The notes under the pieces are model-generated. The model saw only the letters and a list, made by a program, of their open reading frames with translations, had not been told where the DNA came from and did no database searches. Shown piece after piece: positions 55,113-64,000 of a stretch of 64,000 nt of DNA (position 1 is its first letter; each line of letters begins with the position of its first letter). This stretch comes from Cordylochernes scorpioides (Eukaryota > Arthropoda > Arachnida > Pseudoscorpiones > Chernetidae). The stretch is taken from the NCBI GenBank assembly GCA_030710605.1, contig CP092874.1, positions 23,325,007-23,389,006 on the forward strand, in the 5' to 3' direction. A program made the translations under genes and the position numbers.

Positions 55113-55134
55113 CAACAACAGCCCCATAGAAAAC
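55113..55134 (-). CDS. B3GALNT2: B3GALNT2-like gene, exon F, 5' edge
   Basis: The minus strand has CCCTATAG then GTTTTCTATGGGGCTG; the AG at 55136-55135 is the best acceptor. The coding frame reads VFYGAV. The phase is 0 here, while the preceding exon E leaves one base, so either a base has been gained or lost or an exon is missing between them. Confidence 0.45.
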
Positions 55135-55139
55135 CTATA

Positions 55140-55585
55140 GGGTTTTCTACAATACATGTCACAACCAACCACAGTATTATTGTATAAGAAATGATTTGAT
55201 AAACTTTAATTAATTACTTTAATTCAAAACCCCAAGAGATGAGAATTTTCAGTTTAATTATCATCTTCTTCTTTCTTATCTCCACTCAACAATCATATTA
55301 AGGTATCAAGCTTGTAGATCTTGTTGATGGTGTCTGCTTGGGGATGAGTAGAGCTCATCAATGGATGAATCAATACAGCAGTTGAATTATAAGTTGGTTA
55401 AATTAAAGTTGGATGAATTATAGAAATTATAATAAATGTATATGTGCACCTAAAATGTGATATTAATGTCATATACATGAGGATATACTTATGAACAAAA
55501 CTGTCTTCTTTATAACATTTTCTCCATGGGACATAGCAATTGGTCTGTTATGAGTTATGTTCTTTATAAATTACGCCTCATTATT
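55140..55585. other. intron DNA with a LINE family 2 tail
   Basis: 55263-55380 (minus) matches the tail at 62240-62418 (TTCTTATCTCCACTCAA, GATGAGTAGAGCTCATCAAT). Short Tigger-like pieces flank it (55212-55258, 55380-55430). Confidence 0.6.
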
Positions 55586-55589
55586 ATAC

Positions 55590-55790
55590 ACTCATGATCA
55601 AAACTTAAGGAAATGGAAGTTGCCCGTCATCTATTTTTTTTAAGGAGACAGAGGCAATTTTGATTACACTTGGTTATCTCGTGTGTCTTCAATAAAGGTC
55701 ACTGTAATATCTTTCAGAGTTATTGTCTGAATCCCGATATACATGCTAAAAAATACAACTTCCATAAGTTTTGTCCATGTGTGTACTTGA
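55590..55790. mobile_element. complete MITE related to the 123-bp array
   Basis: Left end ACACTCATGATCAAAACTTA and right end AAGTTTTGTCCATGTGTGT are inverted repeats. The interior contains TCAATAAAGGTCACTGTAAT, the reverse complement of the array unit. Confidence 0.8.
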
Positions 55791-55806
55791 AAAGAAATAT
55801 ATTTAC

Positions 55807-55891
55807 CTTGAATAACAAACTCCATGGAGATGTAAGAGCTGAATTCAACATGGTGATCCCCACTTTGCCATCCAGTGTTGCCAATCATTAT
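55807..55891 (-). CDS. B3GALNT2: B3GALNT2-like gene, exon E
   Basis: Acceptor TTTCCCAG, donor GTAAAT. The frame from exon B (phase 0) reads IMIGNTGWQSGDHHVEFSSY then ISMEFVIQ and leaves one base. Compare human GGFIYTIQEGDALL for the last part. Other frames have stops. Confidence 0.65.
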
Positions 55892-56169
55892 CTGGGAAAC
55901 ACAGTTTCAACCAAAAATATTTATATAAATAAAAATCAACTTTAATTATGAAATTTGTATAGGAAAAACAACAACAACAACAAAAAAAAGAGACAAATCT
56001 TAAAAAGTATCTTAGAAAAGAGTTTACTAGTCCTAAAACATTGCTTTTCTTTTATTGACATTCACCAAAATATAAAAATATTTTAAATTAAGAGTGCTAT
56101 AAAATTACTCACTAGTTTTTTTCAAATGAGATTTCATCATTTTTAGGAGTATAAATAAGTTCGTGCATT

Positions 56170-56440
56170 TTGAAGCTTTATTGTAGAATATTGGTTAGAC
56201 ATTCAATGTTCAACGTATTGTCCTTCGCTAGACACTACTTTTTCCCATCTTTCTGGCAATTGATGAATCCCATTGCGAAAAAAGACCGGCTCTTTGGTCG
56301 CTATCTATTCATCGATTCTTTCTTTGACTTCATCGTAATTGGAGAAGTGCTTGTGAGCCAGGCCATGTTGCATTGATCATAAGAGATAATAATCGGAAGG
56401 AACAATATCTGGGTTATATGGTGGATACCTAACTGGCCTT
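56170..56440 (-). pseudogene. mariner transposase C-terminal fragment
   Basis: Minus-strand translation: NPDIVPSDYYLL, then HGLAHKHFSNYDEVKERIDE, FFRNGIHQLPERWEKVV and SEGQYVEH, the mariner C-terminus with its third catalytic D in PDIVPSDY. It contains stops and is a different subfamily from the element at 6005. Confidence 0.85.
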
Positions 56441-56700
56441 GTCCTTATTGTTTTAGGAAGAGCATTGCTCGATGCAAATATTTATATGTAATTTTACTGT
56501 CCTAAAAGCTAATGTCCTTTGTTTATTTGGATTACAAGAGAAGGAATTGCCAGACATCATCTTGAAGAAGGAATCAAAGTTTACGTCGATGAGTTTCTTT
56601 TATTTGTGCTGTATAATCAGCAAGCTTTCGGACTATGACGTCCTTCAACAGGCAACTTTCCAAGAAACTAGAGGATACTGTATATATATACACATAAATA
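56440..56700. mobile_element. 373-family piece and Penelope-like family 6 end
   Basis: 56430-56520 matches the second half of the 373-bp unit (CTAACTGGCCTTGTC, AGAGCATTGCTCGA). On the minus strand 56652-56620 has CTGTTGA, one A, stem GGAC/GTCC and GAAAGC, another Penelope-type end. Confidence 0.65.
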
Positions 56701-56814
56701 TTTACATAATTAGAAATTTTCTTAATGAAATGAATGATTATTATACAAGTTTAGCATATATATAAGTAGATACTTTCATTTACAGAAAAAGCCTTCTCAA
56801 GAACAAGATCCTCG

Positions 56815-57130
56815 AGCTCACTAAAAAACCTGGGCTCAGCTGGCCTGGCTGATAGTACCCTGTAAGGGCTCCTAATCCAGGGATACAGGATGAGCAGCGT
56901 TTGTACTCCATGTTAGGAGCGGCTGCACAAGGCGTCTGTTCCTCATGTCAGAGGCGGCCATTTCTTTTGGAGCTAAATCGGCCTGCCACTGAGTAGTGCT
57001 CCCAGTCTTAATGATAAAGGCAGACACATTCTACTTCACCCAGTCATGATGGTTGTCAAACAGACACCATCAAGGGTCACAACTTGATACCCTAATATGA
57101 TCGAGTGGAGATAAGAAAGAAGAAGAAGAT
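56815..57130 (+). mobile_element. RIME-like short element A, fourth copy
   Basis: CCTGGGCTCAGCTGGCCTGG to GAGTGGAGATAAGAAAGAAG with the GAA-rich tail. It is the best preserved plus-strand copy. Confidence 0.85.
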
Positions 57131-57463
57131 CCTCAAGGACCCACACAAAGACACTAATATAAAATATAATTGTATATAAACCCTTTTATATAACCACATC
57201 CTACATTGTAAATATGATTGTCTAGGTTGCTCTTTTTGAGGCAGTATCTTTTAAAGTTATTTTAGAACTTGGCTTACATTTCCTATATATATATGGCACA
57301 TTATTGGTTTTATATTAATTTATTGATATTTTGTACCATTCCAACCTCATGGTACTATGAGTTGGTACCTTGGTGAATTTAGGTTACCCTCCCAAGTACT
57401 GATAGAGCTTGACATAACTTCACTTCTGTGATTGGATGAGACTTGGTGTTTTCAATGGGGTAC

Positions 57464-57565
57464 CTTGGTGAAGGTCAGGACTCCGCCAGCATTATCCCAG
57501 CTGGTGTTGACAGAGGTGACTCCAGGTGGGGGCTGTGGGTCAACAAGGAGGACCCCTTCAAATCC
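57464..57565 (-). CDS. B3GALNT2: B3GALNT2-like gene, exon B
   Basis: 102 bp, acceptor TTCTGTGACAG, donor GTACCC, phase 0 at both ends. It reads GFEGVLLVDPQPPPG, then NTSWDNAGGVLTFTK. Human has SFEGTIVWESQDLHG and KVTVNDGGGVLRVI at this point. This is the lectin-like or stem part before the GT31 core. Confidence 0.82.
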
Positions 57566-57689
57566 CTGTCACAGAACTCGGAATTGCCAACTTTACCTGT
57601 GGAATATGGCTGGAGGTGAACATGTAGCTGAGGTAACACACACATGCATTCACATATATACATATGGTATGAGATCCTATGAGATCCTG

Positions 57690-58055
57690 GTATGAGAAAC
57701 AGTAGTCAAAACAAAAATAAACAAGAACTGGAGGATCCCACCTAAGCACAGTTGGTACAGTGGAGTGAACCAAGTAGGAGCTCTGAACATCAGAAATAGA
57801 CAGCATCAAACAACACTAACAAGATTTAGAACAGGCCATCTCAAGCCATTGAAGATAGAAAATAATAACAAAATCTACCCCACTTGCCCAAAATGTAGTT
57901 TGGTACCTGCAGCTCCAGAACACATTTTGGCTTGCATTAGATGCACTAAACAGGACCTTTGGGAGAGGCCGCTGCTCATCATAAAACAACTCTAGGAGCA
58001 TGAACTCATGGAATTCGTGTAATCTTTACACAAGGGGATAAGAAACAACAACATG
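57690..58055 (+). mobile_element. non-LTR element 3' end, 5'-truncated
   Basis: Starts GAGAAACAGTAGTCAAAAC and follows 54418-54780 with about 97% agreement by eye, including HSWYSG(V)N, the CPKCSLVPAAPEHILAC motif and the ACACAAGGGGATAAG tail. Intronic, antisense to the B3GALNT2-like gene. Confidence 0.9.
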
Positions 58056-58600
58056 AGATCCTGTCGACTCTCTCTATACTGTGATATCCTGAGGGTCTCT
58101 CGCTGTGGTGTGAAATCCGAGAGGGTCGCTAGCTCCACTGTGGTAACCGAGAGGAACAGTCAGGATGTGGAGAGTTTTCTAGTACTTCTCTGCACCTTGG
58201 AAGACCTCTAACAGTTCTCACAGAGTACAGGCAGTCGTGGTCGAGGCAGAGTGGAAAGCTTGAGAATGTCCACACAAAAAACGAAGGAACACAGTTGTAG
58301 TAGGAAAGTTCCGTGAATAGATAAAAGTCAAGCTAAGGAGCAAGATGGAGATTTAAGAAAAGTTCTTTCTGGTCTACATGGTCGATGAGGTGGACCTTGG
58401 ACACAACCGACGAGGGCTTCCGCTGATGGTGAAGTGACTGTTTATTTCTGGCCCTGTTGGAGGCTTGTATATCTTTGCAGAGAGTAAGTATTGGGTTTCA
58501 GCGGATGCTATATGGGCGTAGATCGAAATAGATCATTGTACACTGGCAACACCCTGACATCTTGTAAGCCTTGATTTTAGATGTTTTTGAACTTCTATCT
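58056..58600. other. unidentified GC-richer block
   Basis: No long ORF. It contains CTTGGACACAACCGACGAGG and GGTTTCAGCGGATGC and could be an LTR or another transposon end, but I found no second copy in the window. Confidence 0.3.
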
Positions 58601-58934
58601 CAATCTCTTGCTTTAGCTCAACTCTTAATCTATTACATAGTTTTATTTATTCATCCTCAGTTTGTACAAAGTACATTACATATGATGACGTAATGACACA
58701 TGTCAATCATGCGTATAATTATTTACATTAAAATCTTGTTATATTATATACAATATGAGGTTGTTGGTTTAAATTACCTTATATATACATGCGTACACAC
58801 ACGCATGCACATAAACACATGTATGTGTGCATACCTACATATATACATATCCATGCATACTTACACACAGATATGCGTGAATTCACACAGACAATTTAAA
58901 AAAAAAAAAAGAAAAGAATAAAACTTCAAATTTA

Positions 58935-59360
58935 CCCTCATGGTCAAATGATAAAGCACATTTTGTATTATAGATACAAGAAAATAAGACCAAATAATTT
59001 AATAGTGTGTGACATTTCGGTAACAGCACTGTTACCATCATCAGACAAAGGAATGAAAAATATATATACAGTTAAACCTGTCTATAGCGCCCCCTCTTGG
59101 GACTCACCAAAATAGGATGCTATAGAGTAGGGGTGCTATAGACAGGTCACTTTTAATGTAAATCGCATCGTACTTCATATTTAAAATTGGGCGCTATAGA
59201 GAGGGAGGCGCTATTTAGAGGGGGCTCTATAGACAGGTTTAACTGTATATTCTTTAGATAAGGCACAATTGTATATTCTTTTGTCTGATGATGGTAACAA
59301 TGCTGTTACCGAAATGTAACACACTATTAAATTATTTGAATTAGGTCTTATTTTCTTGTA
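58935..59360. mobile_element. Penelope-like family 2 ends around a pogo-like MITE
   Basis: 58945-59050 and 59270-59360 are inverted copies of the family 2 end. 59285-59291 has CTGATGA, one T, stem GGTAAC/GTTACC and GAAA. Between them 59070-59250 is the MITE with ACAGTTAAACCTGTCTATAG ends. Confidence 0.8.
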
Positions 59361-59629
59361 CTCATGGTCAAACTTAAGAAAGTGGGAAGTCTTTGATGTT
59401 ACCAGTGATCTATTTTAATTTTGAAAGAGACCTAATCAATTTTGTTCACTTGGTTATTGGGAAGAATTGAAGGAAGATAGGAAGACTTGCAATGAGCTGG
59501 CTAGAAAGGGTCAAGAAGCTATTGGAAGGTCACTAGATGAGAGTAATGGTCACTAACATATCAAATTGGACAATATTTGTCCATCTATATGTCCATTATA
59601 TTGCAGCATCAACCACATACTTTTAGATT

Positions 59630-59855
59630 ATTGATAAGGCATACAATTTGGATTATAGATTATAAACACAAGGTAATAAGACCAAATCCAAATAAATAAA
59701 TAGTGTGTGATATTTTGGTAACAGCATTGTTACCATCTTCAGACAAAATTCTGTACTGGATTCAGTACTTTTGTCTGAAGATGGTAACAATGTTGTTACT
59801 GAAACGTCACACACTATTTATTTATTTGGATTTGGTCTTATTACCTTGTGTTTAC
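59630..59855. mobile_element. Penelope-like family 2 ends, inverted pair
   Basis: GCATACAATTTGGATTATAG ... TGTGTGATATTTTGG, then the mirror image ending ATTACCTTGTGTTT. Same layout as 40080-40375. Confidence 0.8.
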
Positions 59856-59919
59856 TTTTAGATTATAATCCTTTGCTAGCAATTTTGGATAATAAAGTGT
59901 AGGGATGAGTATCTTTTAT

Positions 59920-60410
59920 TATGATGCATTAGCGAGCCATCTGTTATGAATATTCGAAACTATTATAGACGTGTATGATTCTTTTTTTAAAAATACACTA
60001 TTTATACTGTAGAACGAAAATTGCAATTATACCGCAAATGTTTCTTCTGAACGAAATATCAAAATTATTTTAAGGAGAAATAGCGATTATTTCCAACCTT
60101 AGGAATGAAGTATGATAGGATGAATTGTGAAGAGTAATGATAAACGGAAAAAAAAAAGAAAGAAACATTTGCGGTATAATTGCAATTTTCGTTCTACAAT
60201 CATAAGCTGCATTATATTGTATTATAAATTTCTACTGCCCTTACTGCAATGGGAAGAATTAATGGGAGGGCCTGGCTCATCAGTGGGTTCACCACTGATG
60301 AGCCAGGCCCTCCCTTTAATTTTTTTCATTGAAGTAAGGACAGTAGAAATTTTTTAATTTTCAAAAAAGAATCATACGCGTCTATAATAGTTTCGAATAT
60401 TCATGAGTAT
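59920..60410. repeat. foldback copy of the 373-bp family
   Basis: Outer arms pair (CGAAACTATTATAGACGTGT with its complement at 60375-60400), and 60260-60313 is a near-perfect palindrome of GGGAGGGCCTGGCTCATCAG. Inner pair: AACGAAAATTGCAATTATAC at 60013 and its complement at 60173. Confidence 0.8.
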
Positions 60411-60419
60411 CTTTTAATT

Positions 60420-60540
60420 AAACGTTTTTTTAAGCTTTCGGGATAACGCTCTTCTACAGGAAAATTGATACAAAATGAAACTTTGCTATAAAGCTCAAAA
60501 AACATTTAATTAAAAGATACTCATCCTTAGACGTTTATTA
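60420..60540. other. decayed Penelope-like end
   Basis: The minus strand reads CTGTAGAAGAGCG, ATCCCGAAAGCTT, and the phrase TTTAATTAAAAGATACTCAT appears inverted on the two sides. The stem is degenerate. Confidence 0.5.
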
Positions 60541-60563
60541 TCTAAAAAAAAATCAACACATAC

Positions 60564-60665
60564 CTTGGGTAGGATGAGATTTCCTCCTATAGGACGATAG
60601 AGGTATCCTTCGTGGTGTGTTCCAGAGTTGACTAGGCCGCCCAGCTGAGTCTTGGCCAGTACCTC
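60564..60665 (-). CDS. B3GALNT2: B3GALNT2-like gene, exon A
   Basis: 102 bp, acceptor GATGTTGTAG, donor GTATGT, phase 0 at both ends. It reads EVLAKTQLGGLVNSGTHHEG then YLYRPIGGNLILPK. Human has KLWYKPVEQFILPE at the end of this segment, directly before SFEGT, as here before GFEGV in exon B. Confidence 0.82.
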
Positions 60666-60784
60666 CTACAACATCAGACTCTCAGTAAGAGGGTAGCACT
60701 GTCTGAATTTCTGTTTCAATGTGAGCTTGAATCCAATAGGAACCTGTTCCAGCAGCCATCAAATGACAGGCAATATTTAATATA

Positions 60785-61085
60785 GCTCTTATAAACACAA
60801 GGTAATAAGACCAAATCCAAGTTGAGAAAACACAGCATTAAAAGGGTAAGTTCTTTTTCTCACATCTATTTTTTTTTTAAATTCTGTAAAATGCATCAAG
60901 TAATTCCTAATGCATTTCTCATTACTAATAGATGGAATTTCCCAAAATCTGATTCAAAATTGAAAAGATTATCACTTAATCTTATAAATGGAGAGATTAG
61001 ATTTCATTGGAAAAATATTCATTTCAATGGATTTGGTCTTATTACCTTGTGTTTATAATCTATAATCCAAATTGTGCCTTATCAA
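60785..61085. mobile_element. Penelope-like family 2 ends, third inverted pair
   Basis: ATAAACACAAGGTAATAAGA at 60791 and its complement at 61032-61060, with unrelated AT-rich filler between. Confidence 0.7.
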
Positions 61086-61189
61086 TTATATAGCTCTATA
61101 ATTTGTTTTAATCATCTTTAATGAACACTATGATTTTTCAATTAAAAAATATATATATTATCCCTAATACAGGTGGTACATGTTGTTAG

Positions 61190-61420
61190 AAGAGGAGTAG
61201 ACCTCTTTAAAAATCCTGGGTTCAACTCACCGGGTTGATAGACCTCAGCAAGGGTCCCACTCCAGGGATATGGAGGAGCTGTGTCTGTACTCATGTTAGA
61301 GTCAGCAGCAATTCCATGTTAGGAACGGCCTCAAATGACAGGCAAAAGTCAGACTTTCACCAAAGTGTGTCTGGATCATGGTGCCATGATCAACGAAAGC
61401 TGCACCCCTACACCCCTGGG
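61190..61420 (+). mobile_element. RIME-like short element B, head part
   Basis: CCTGGGTTCAACTCACCGGG, TGATAGACCTCAGCAAGG, GATCAACGAAAGCTGCACCC. The tail is replaced by a minus-strand tRNA-derived SINE at 61420-61540. A second copy with the AAC tail is at 61640-61800. Confidence 0.8.
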
Positions 61421-61540
61421 GGCCATTGGAGCATTTTTTTTTTAAATCAGAAAAAAAGTGCCCAATGCGGGAATTGAACCCGGGTCGTAGTGGTCAAAAA
61501 CGAAACGGTTTAACCAGCCTTCCACCGACCCCTCGGGTAT
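61415..61540 (-). mobile_element. tRNA-derived SINE, third copy
   Basis: Reverse complement has GGTCGGTGGAAGGCTGGTTA and GGGTTCAATTCCCGCATTGG. It is truncated after the poly-A-like stretch. Confidence 0.8.
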
Positions 61541-61799
61541 ATTATATATGCATTCTTTTGTCTGATGATGTAACAACGCTGTTAATGAAATGTCACACAC
61601 TATTAATTTATTTGGATTAGGTCTTATTTTCTTGTAGGTAGTAGAAAACGGGCAAAGTCAGACTTTCACCAAAGTGTGCCTGGATCATGGTGCCATGTCA
61701 ATGAAAGCTGCACCCCTACACCCCATTCCATGAGAACAGCTCGAGGAGCATGAACTCATGGAATTCGTTGTAAGCTTTACACAAGGGGATAGGAAACAA

Positions 61800-62015
61800 C
61801 ATCAGACAAGAAAGATAGAAAATAACAACAAAATCTACCCCACTTGCCCAAAATGTAGCTTGGCACCTGCAGTTCCAGAACACATTTTGGCTTGTATTAG
61901 ATGTACTAAACAGGACCTTTGGGAGAGGCCACTGCTTATCATAAAACAGCTTGAAGGCATGAACTCATGGAATTTCTGTAATCTTTACACGAGGGGATAA
62001 GAAACAACAACAACA
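61800..62015 (+). mobile_element. non-LTR element 3' end, 5'-truncated
   Basis: Coding tail CPKCSLAPAVPEHILAC and GGGGATAAGAAACAACAACA tail, as at 54595-54780. Confidence 0.9.
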
Positions 62016-62051
62016 AGCCTTCCAGTGGTTTTACCAGCTTAATTTGCATAC

Positions 62052-62153
62052 CTTGTTGAAGTCTTTGAGTAAGGAGACAGTGAAGGTGAGGTTGGAGGTG
62101 GTCAGGAGAGACTCCACCAATCCCAGCTTGTGGATGGCAATGGGATGGTGAAC
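62052..62153 (-). CDS. B3GALNT2: B3GALNT2-like gene, exon C
   Basis: 102 bp, acceptor TGCGGCGCAG, donor GTATGC, phase 0 at both ends. It reads VHHPIAIHKLGLVESLLTTS then NLTFTVSLLKDFNK. Human reads LYPIVITSLGVFYD and NITVKLYQAEQEE here. Three consecutive exons (C, A, B) are each exactly 34 codons. Confidence 0.8.
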
Positions 62154-62214
62154 CTGCGCCGCAGATAATTTACTTGAACCCTTGTTGCCACACAGACTGC
62201 AAGTAAGTAGTTCT

Positions 62215-62870
62215 TCAAATTAAAGATACTTCGGAATGGTTGCAAGGTTTTCCCACTATGTACTAAGTGCAATTCTCAACCTGCAACCCCAAAACACATC
62301 ATTGACTGTATTGACTCATCCATTGATGAGCTCTACTCATCCTCGGCAGACACCATCAACAAGCTCTACAAACTTGATACCCTGATATGATTGAGTGGAG
62401 ATAAGAAAGAAGAAAAGAAGAGGATACTTCGGCCAGTAAATCTTTTTATCACCTCAACGTTTCGACAAAAATATTTTGTCCTTGTTAAGAGCAAACAAAT
62501 ATTAAAACATTTGGCAAAGGGTTAAAAATTATTAATATATATATATATAAAATATATGTAATTTTTAACGCTTTGCCAAATGTTTTAATTTTTGTTTGCT
62601 CTTGACGCAGACAAAATATTTTTGTAGAAACGTCAAAGTAATGAAAAGATTTACTGGCCGAAGTATCTTCTTCTTTCTTATCTCCACTCAATCATATCAG
62701 GGTATCAAGCTTGTAGAACTTGTTGATGGTGTCTGTTGGGGATGAGTAGAGCTCATCAATGGATGAGTTAATACAGTCAATAATGTGTTTTGGGGTTGCA
62801 GGTTGAGAATTGCACTTAGTACATAGTGGGAAAACCTTGCAACCATTCCGAAGTATCTTCAATTTTAAGA
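62215..62870. repeat. 650-bp palindrome of LINE family 2 tails around Penelope-like family 4 ends
   Basis: 62220-62530 is the inverse of 62550-62865: AAGATACTTCGGAATGGTTG at the left, its complement at the right. Each arm holds a LINE family 2 3' end (62240-62418; 62666-62850; coding CTKCNSQPATPKHIIDC) and a Penelope end. The centre is AT-rich (62530-62575). Confidence 0.85.
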
Positions 62871-63319
62871 ACTATGAATGCCGGCCAGGCAGCCATTACT
62901 TTACGATATGTAAGTAAGTAATAAAGCTAATTGATTGGTTCATCAGGAGGAGAAAAATTTAGACCTAATTAGAAATATAAAAAATGGTACAAAATTGAAG
63001 TTGTGATTAGGTGAATAAATTATAATAAGGTCACACACTATTTATTTATTTGGATTTGGTCTTATTACCTTGTGTTTATAATCTATAATCCAAATTGTGC
63101 CTATCACTAGGATGATAAAAAACAGTGTATTTTTTTAATGCATAATTAAATTGAAAGGGCGTGTATATTCCTGCATTTACTCTACATTTCTGCTGGGAAA
63201 ATCTGTATAAGACTAAAAGGTCTTAATAAAGCTTTTTGTTGTTGTTGTAATTAAAGGGAGAGGTTCCTCCTTTGGTACAAGAAAGAACAGTGTAAGTAAT
63301 AAGACAAGGATATTTGACA

Positions 63320-63720
63320 TCAGAATTTAAAACGCTTATGGAGATATGTCCTAATGCCAGCTAACAATATCAGCAATAATATATGTAACTTATACGTAAT
63401 AGCCAATAACCATTATAATTCTAACTTAAAATAATAGAATCTCAAACCTATAAGATAAATCTTAGTATATAGCAAACAATAGTAAAATATGTAAATACCT
63501 TAATCAAATAAAAACATATCTTAAGTAAAACAATATGCAAAAATACGCTTGTATATATATATTAGATGTACATAGAATCATAGTAGTTTAGTATCAAGCG
63601 GCGTTATATTTTCGTTATATATTGTTTCTCCTGTAGAAGGGCAGACAAGCCCGAAAGCTTGAGAAGATTCAAAATAAAGATACATATCTCCATAAGCGTT
63701 TTAAATTCTGATGTCAAGAC
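63320..63720 (+). mobile_element. Penelope-like family 3 3' end, second copy
   Basis: Follows 17950-18307 (AATAATATATGTAACTTATA, CTGTAGAAGGGCAGACAAGC, CCGAAAGCTTGAG). It is flanked by inverted pieces: ACATCAGAATTTAAAACGC at 63321 and its complement at 63695. Confidence 0.8.
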
Positions 63721-63764
63721 AAGGATACTTAGAAGAGTTGTGTATGGGAGACAATAATACAGAC

Positions 63765-63850
63765 CTTGAATCCAAAAGCATGCGCAGCAGTTGTTGAAGA
63801 AATGTTGGACACAAGTTGATGGGTATGGAAATTGGCATCCATTTGGAGTC
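63765..63850 (-). CDS. B3GALNT2: B3GALNT2-like gene, exon D, most upstream exon in the window
   Basis: 86 bp, acceptor TTTGGATGTGTAG, donor GTCTGT. With one base from the previous exon it reads LQMDANFHTHQLVSN then ISSTTAAHAFGFK, phase 0 at its end. FGFK-VHHPI at the D-C junction parallels human SFRV-LYPI. Earlier exons (signal anchor, N-terminal domain) must lie beyond 64000. Confidence 0.65.
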
Positions 63851-64000
63851 CTACACATCCAAAGAAATACAAGGAAGTGTTAATTAAATCTCATCTTGGA
63901 TTAAATATTTTCCAATATTTCTTGTGGCTATGCTCAAACTTCCTCAGGGAACAAAAGTTGTTTTAAAAGAAAACAAATACTATACAAATAATAATAGGGA

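Noticed and set aside
60668-60745. Minus-strand open stretch VPIGFKLTLKQKFRQ just upstream of exon A, resembling glycosyltransferase sequence
   Set aside because: It runs into a TAG at the exon A acceptor and has no donor, and exon C already joins exon A in phase as in the human protein.
1-64000. CRISPR array or bacterial operon
   Set aside because: Repeats lack spacer structure, and introns, SINEs and Penelope elements show a eukaryotic nuclear genome.

Overview
This is a 64-kb piece of an AT-rich invertebrate metazoan nuclear genome. Genes have introns, intergenic DNA is packed with transposons, and Penelope-like elements, mariner, pogo/Tigger, piggyBac, Helitron, gypsy and non-LTR retroelements are all present. 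I cannot fix the phylum from sequence alone. Two runs of exactly 100 N (24180-24279 and 50613-50712) mark scaffold joins, so the window is three contigs.

Host genes. (1) A B3GALNT2-like glycosyltransferase (GT31, beta-1,3-N-acetylgalactosaminyltransferase 2). Its middle exons lie on the minus strand from 63850 down to 50713 and its last exons on the plus strand from 24280 to 35610. The two halves join exactly, in frame and across a split codon, if contig 24280-50612 is turned round. A pogo/Tigger element cut by both gaps gives the same answer, so the middle contig is probably misoriented. (2) A TRAF-type zinc-finger/coiled-coil protein (20080-21891, plus). (3) An intronless ankyrin-repeat protein of 721 aa (44008-46173, plus). 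A GC-rich block with a splice donor at 361-534 may be a 5' exon and promoter.

Mobile DNA, left to right. A foldback element with a 13-bp target duplication (1537-2146) sits in a repeat that recurs at 11090-11567. A Penelope-like element with an inverted RT segment (4640-8035) has a mariner inserted in its ORF (6005-7266). A Tigger is nested in another repeat (9173-10360). A Ty3/gypsy element on the minus strand (11568-18361) has its 5' LTR split by a Penelope-like 3' end. Then come a 373-bp tandem array (18365-19345), a piggyBac remnant (22621-23720), an ORF1-only, GC-rich retroelement (24512-26747) inside an 88-bp minisatellite, a 123-bp array made from a MITE (29209-30660), a Helitron end-to-end copy (39466-39813), and a nearly full non-LTR element (50903-54780). 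The non-LTR element and a short derivative of it (54839-55112) are both inserted in the same coding exon of the B3GALNT2-like gene.

The most unusual points are the split gene with its scaffold inversion, the double retroelement hit in one exon, two RIME-like internally deleted element families with matching LINE tails, minisatellites built from a LINE 3' tail, and a recurring hammerhead-like hairpin core at the ends of at least six different Penelope-like families.
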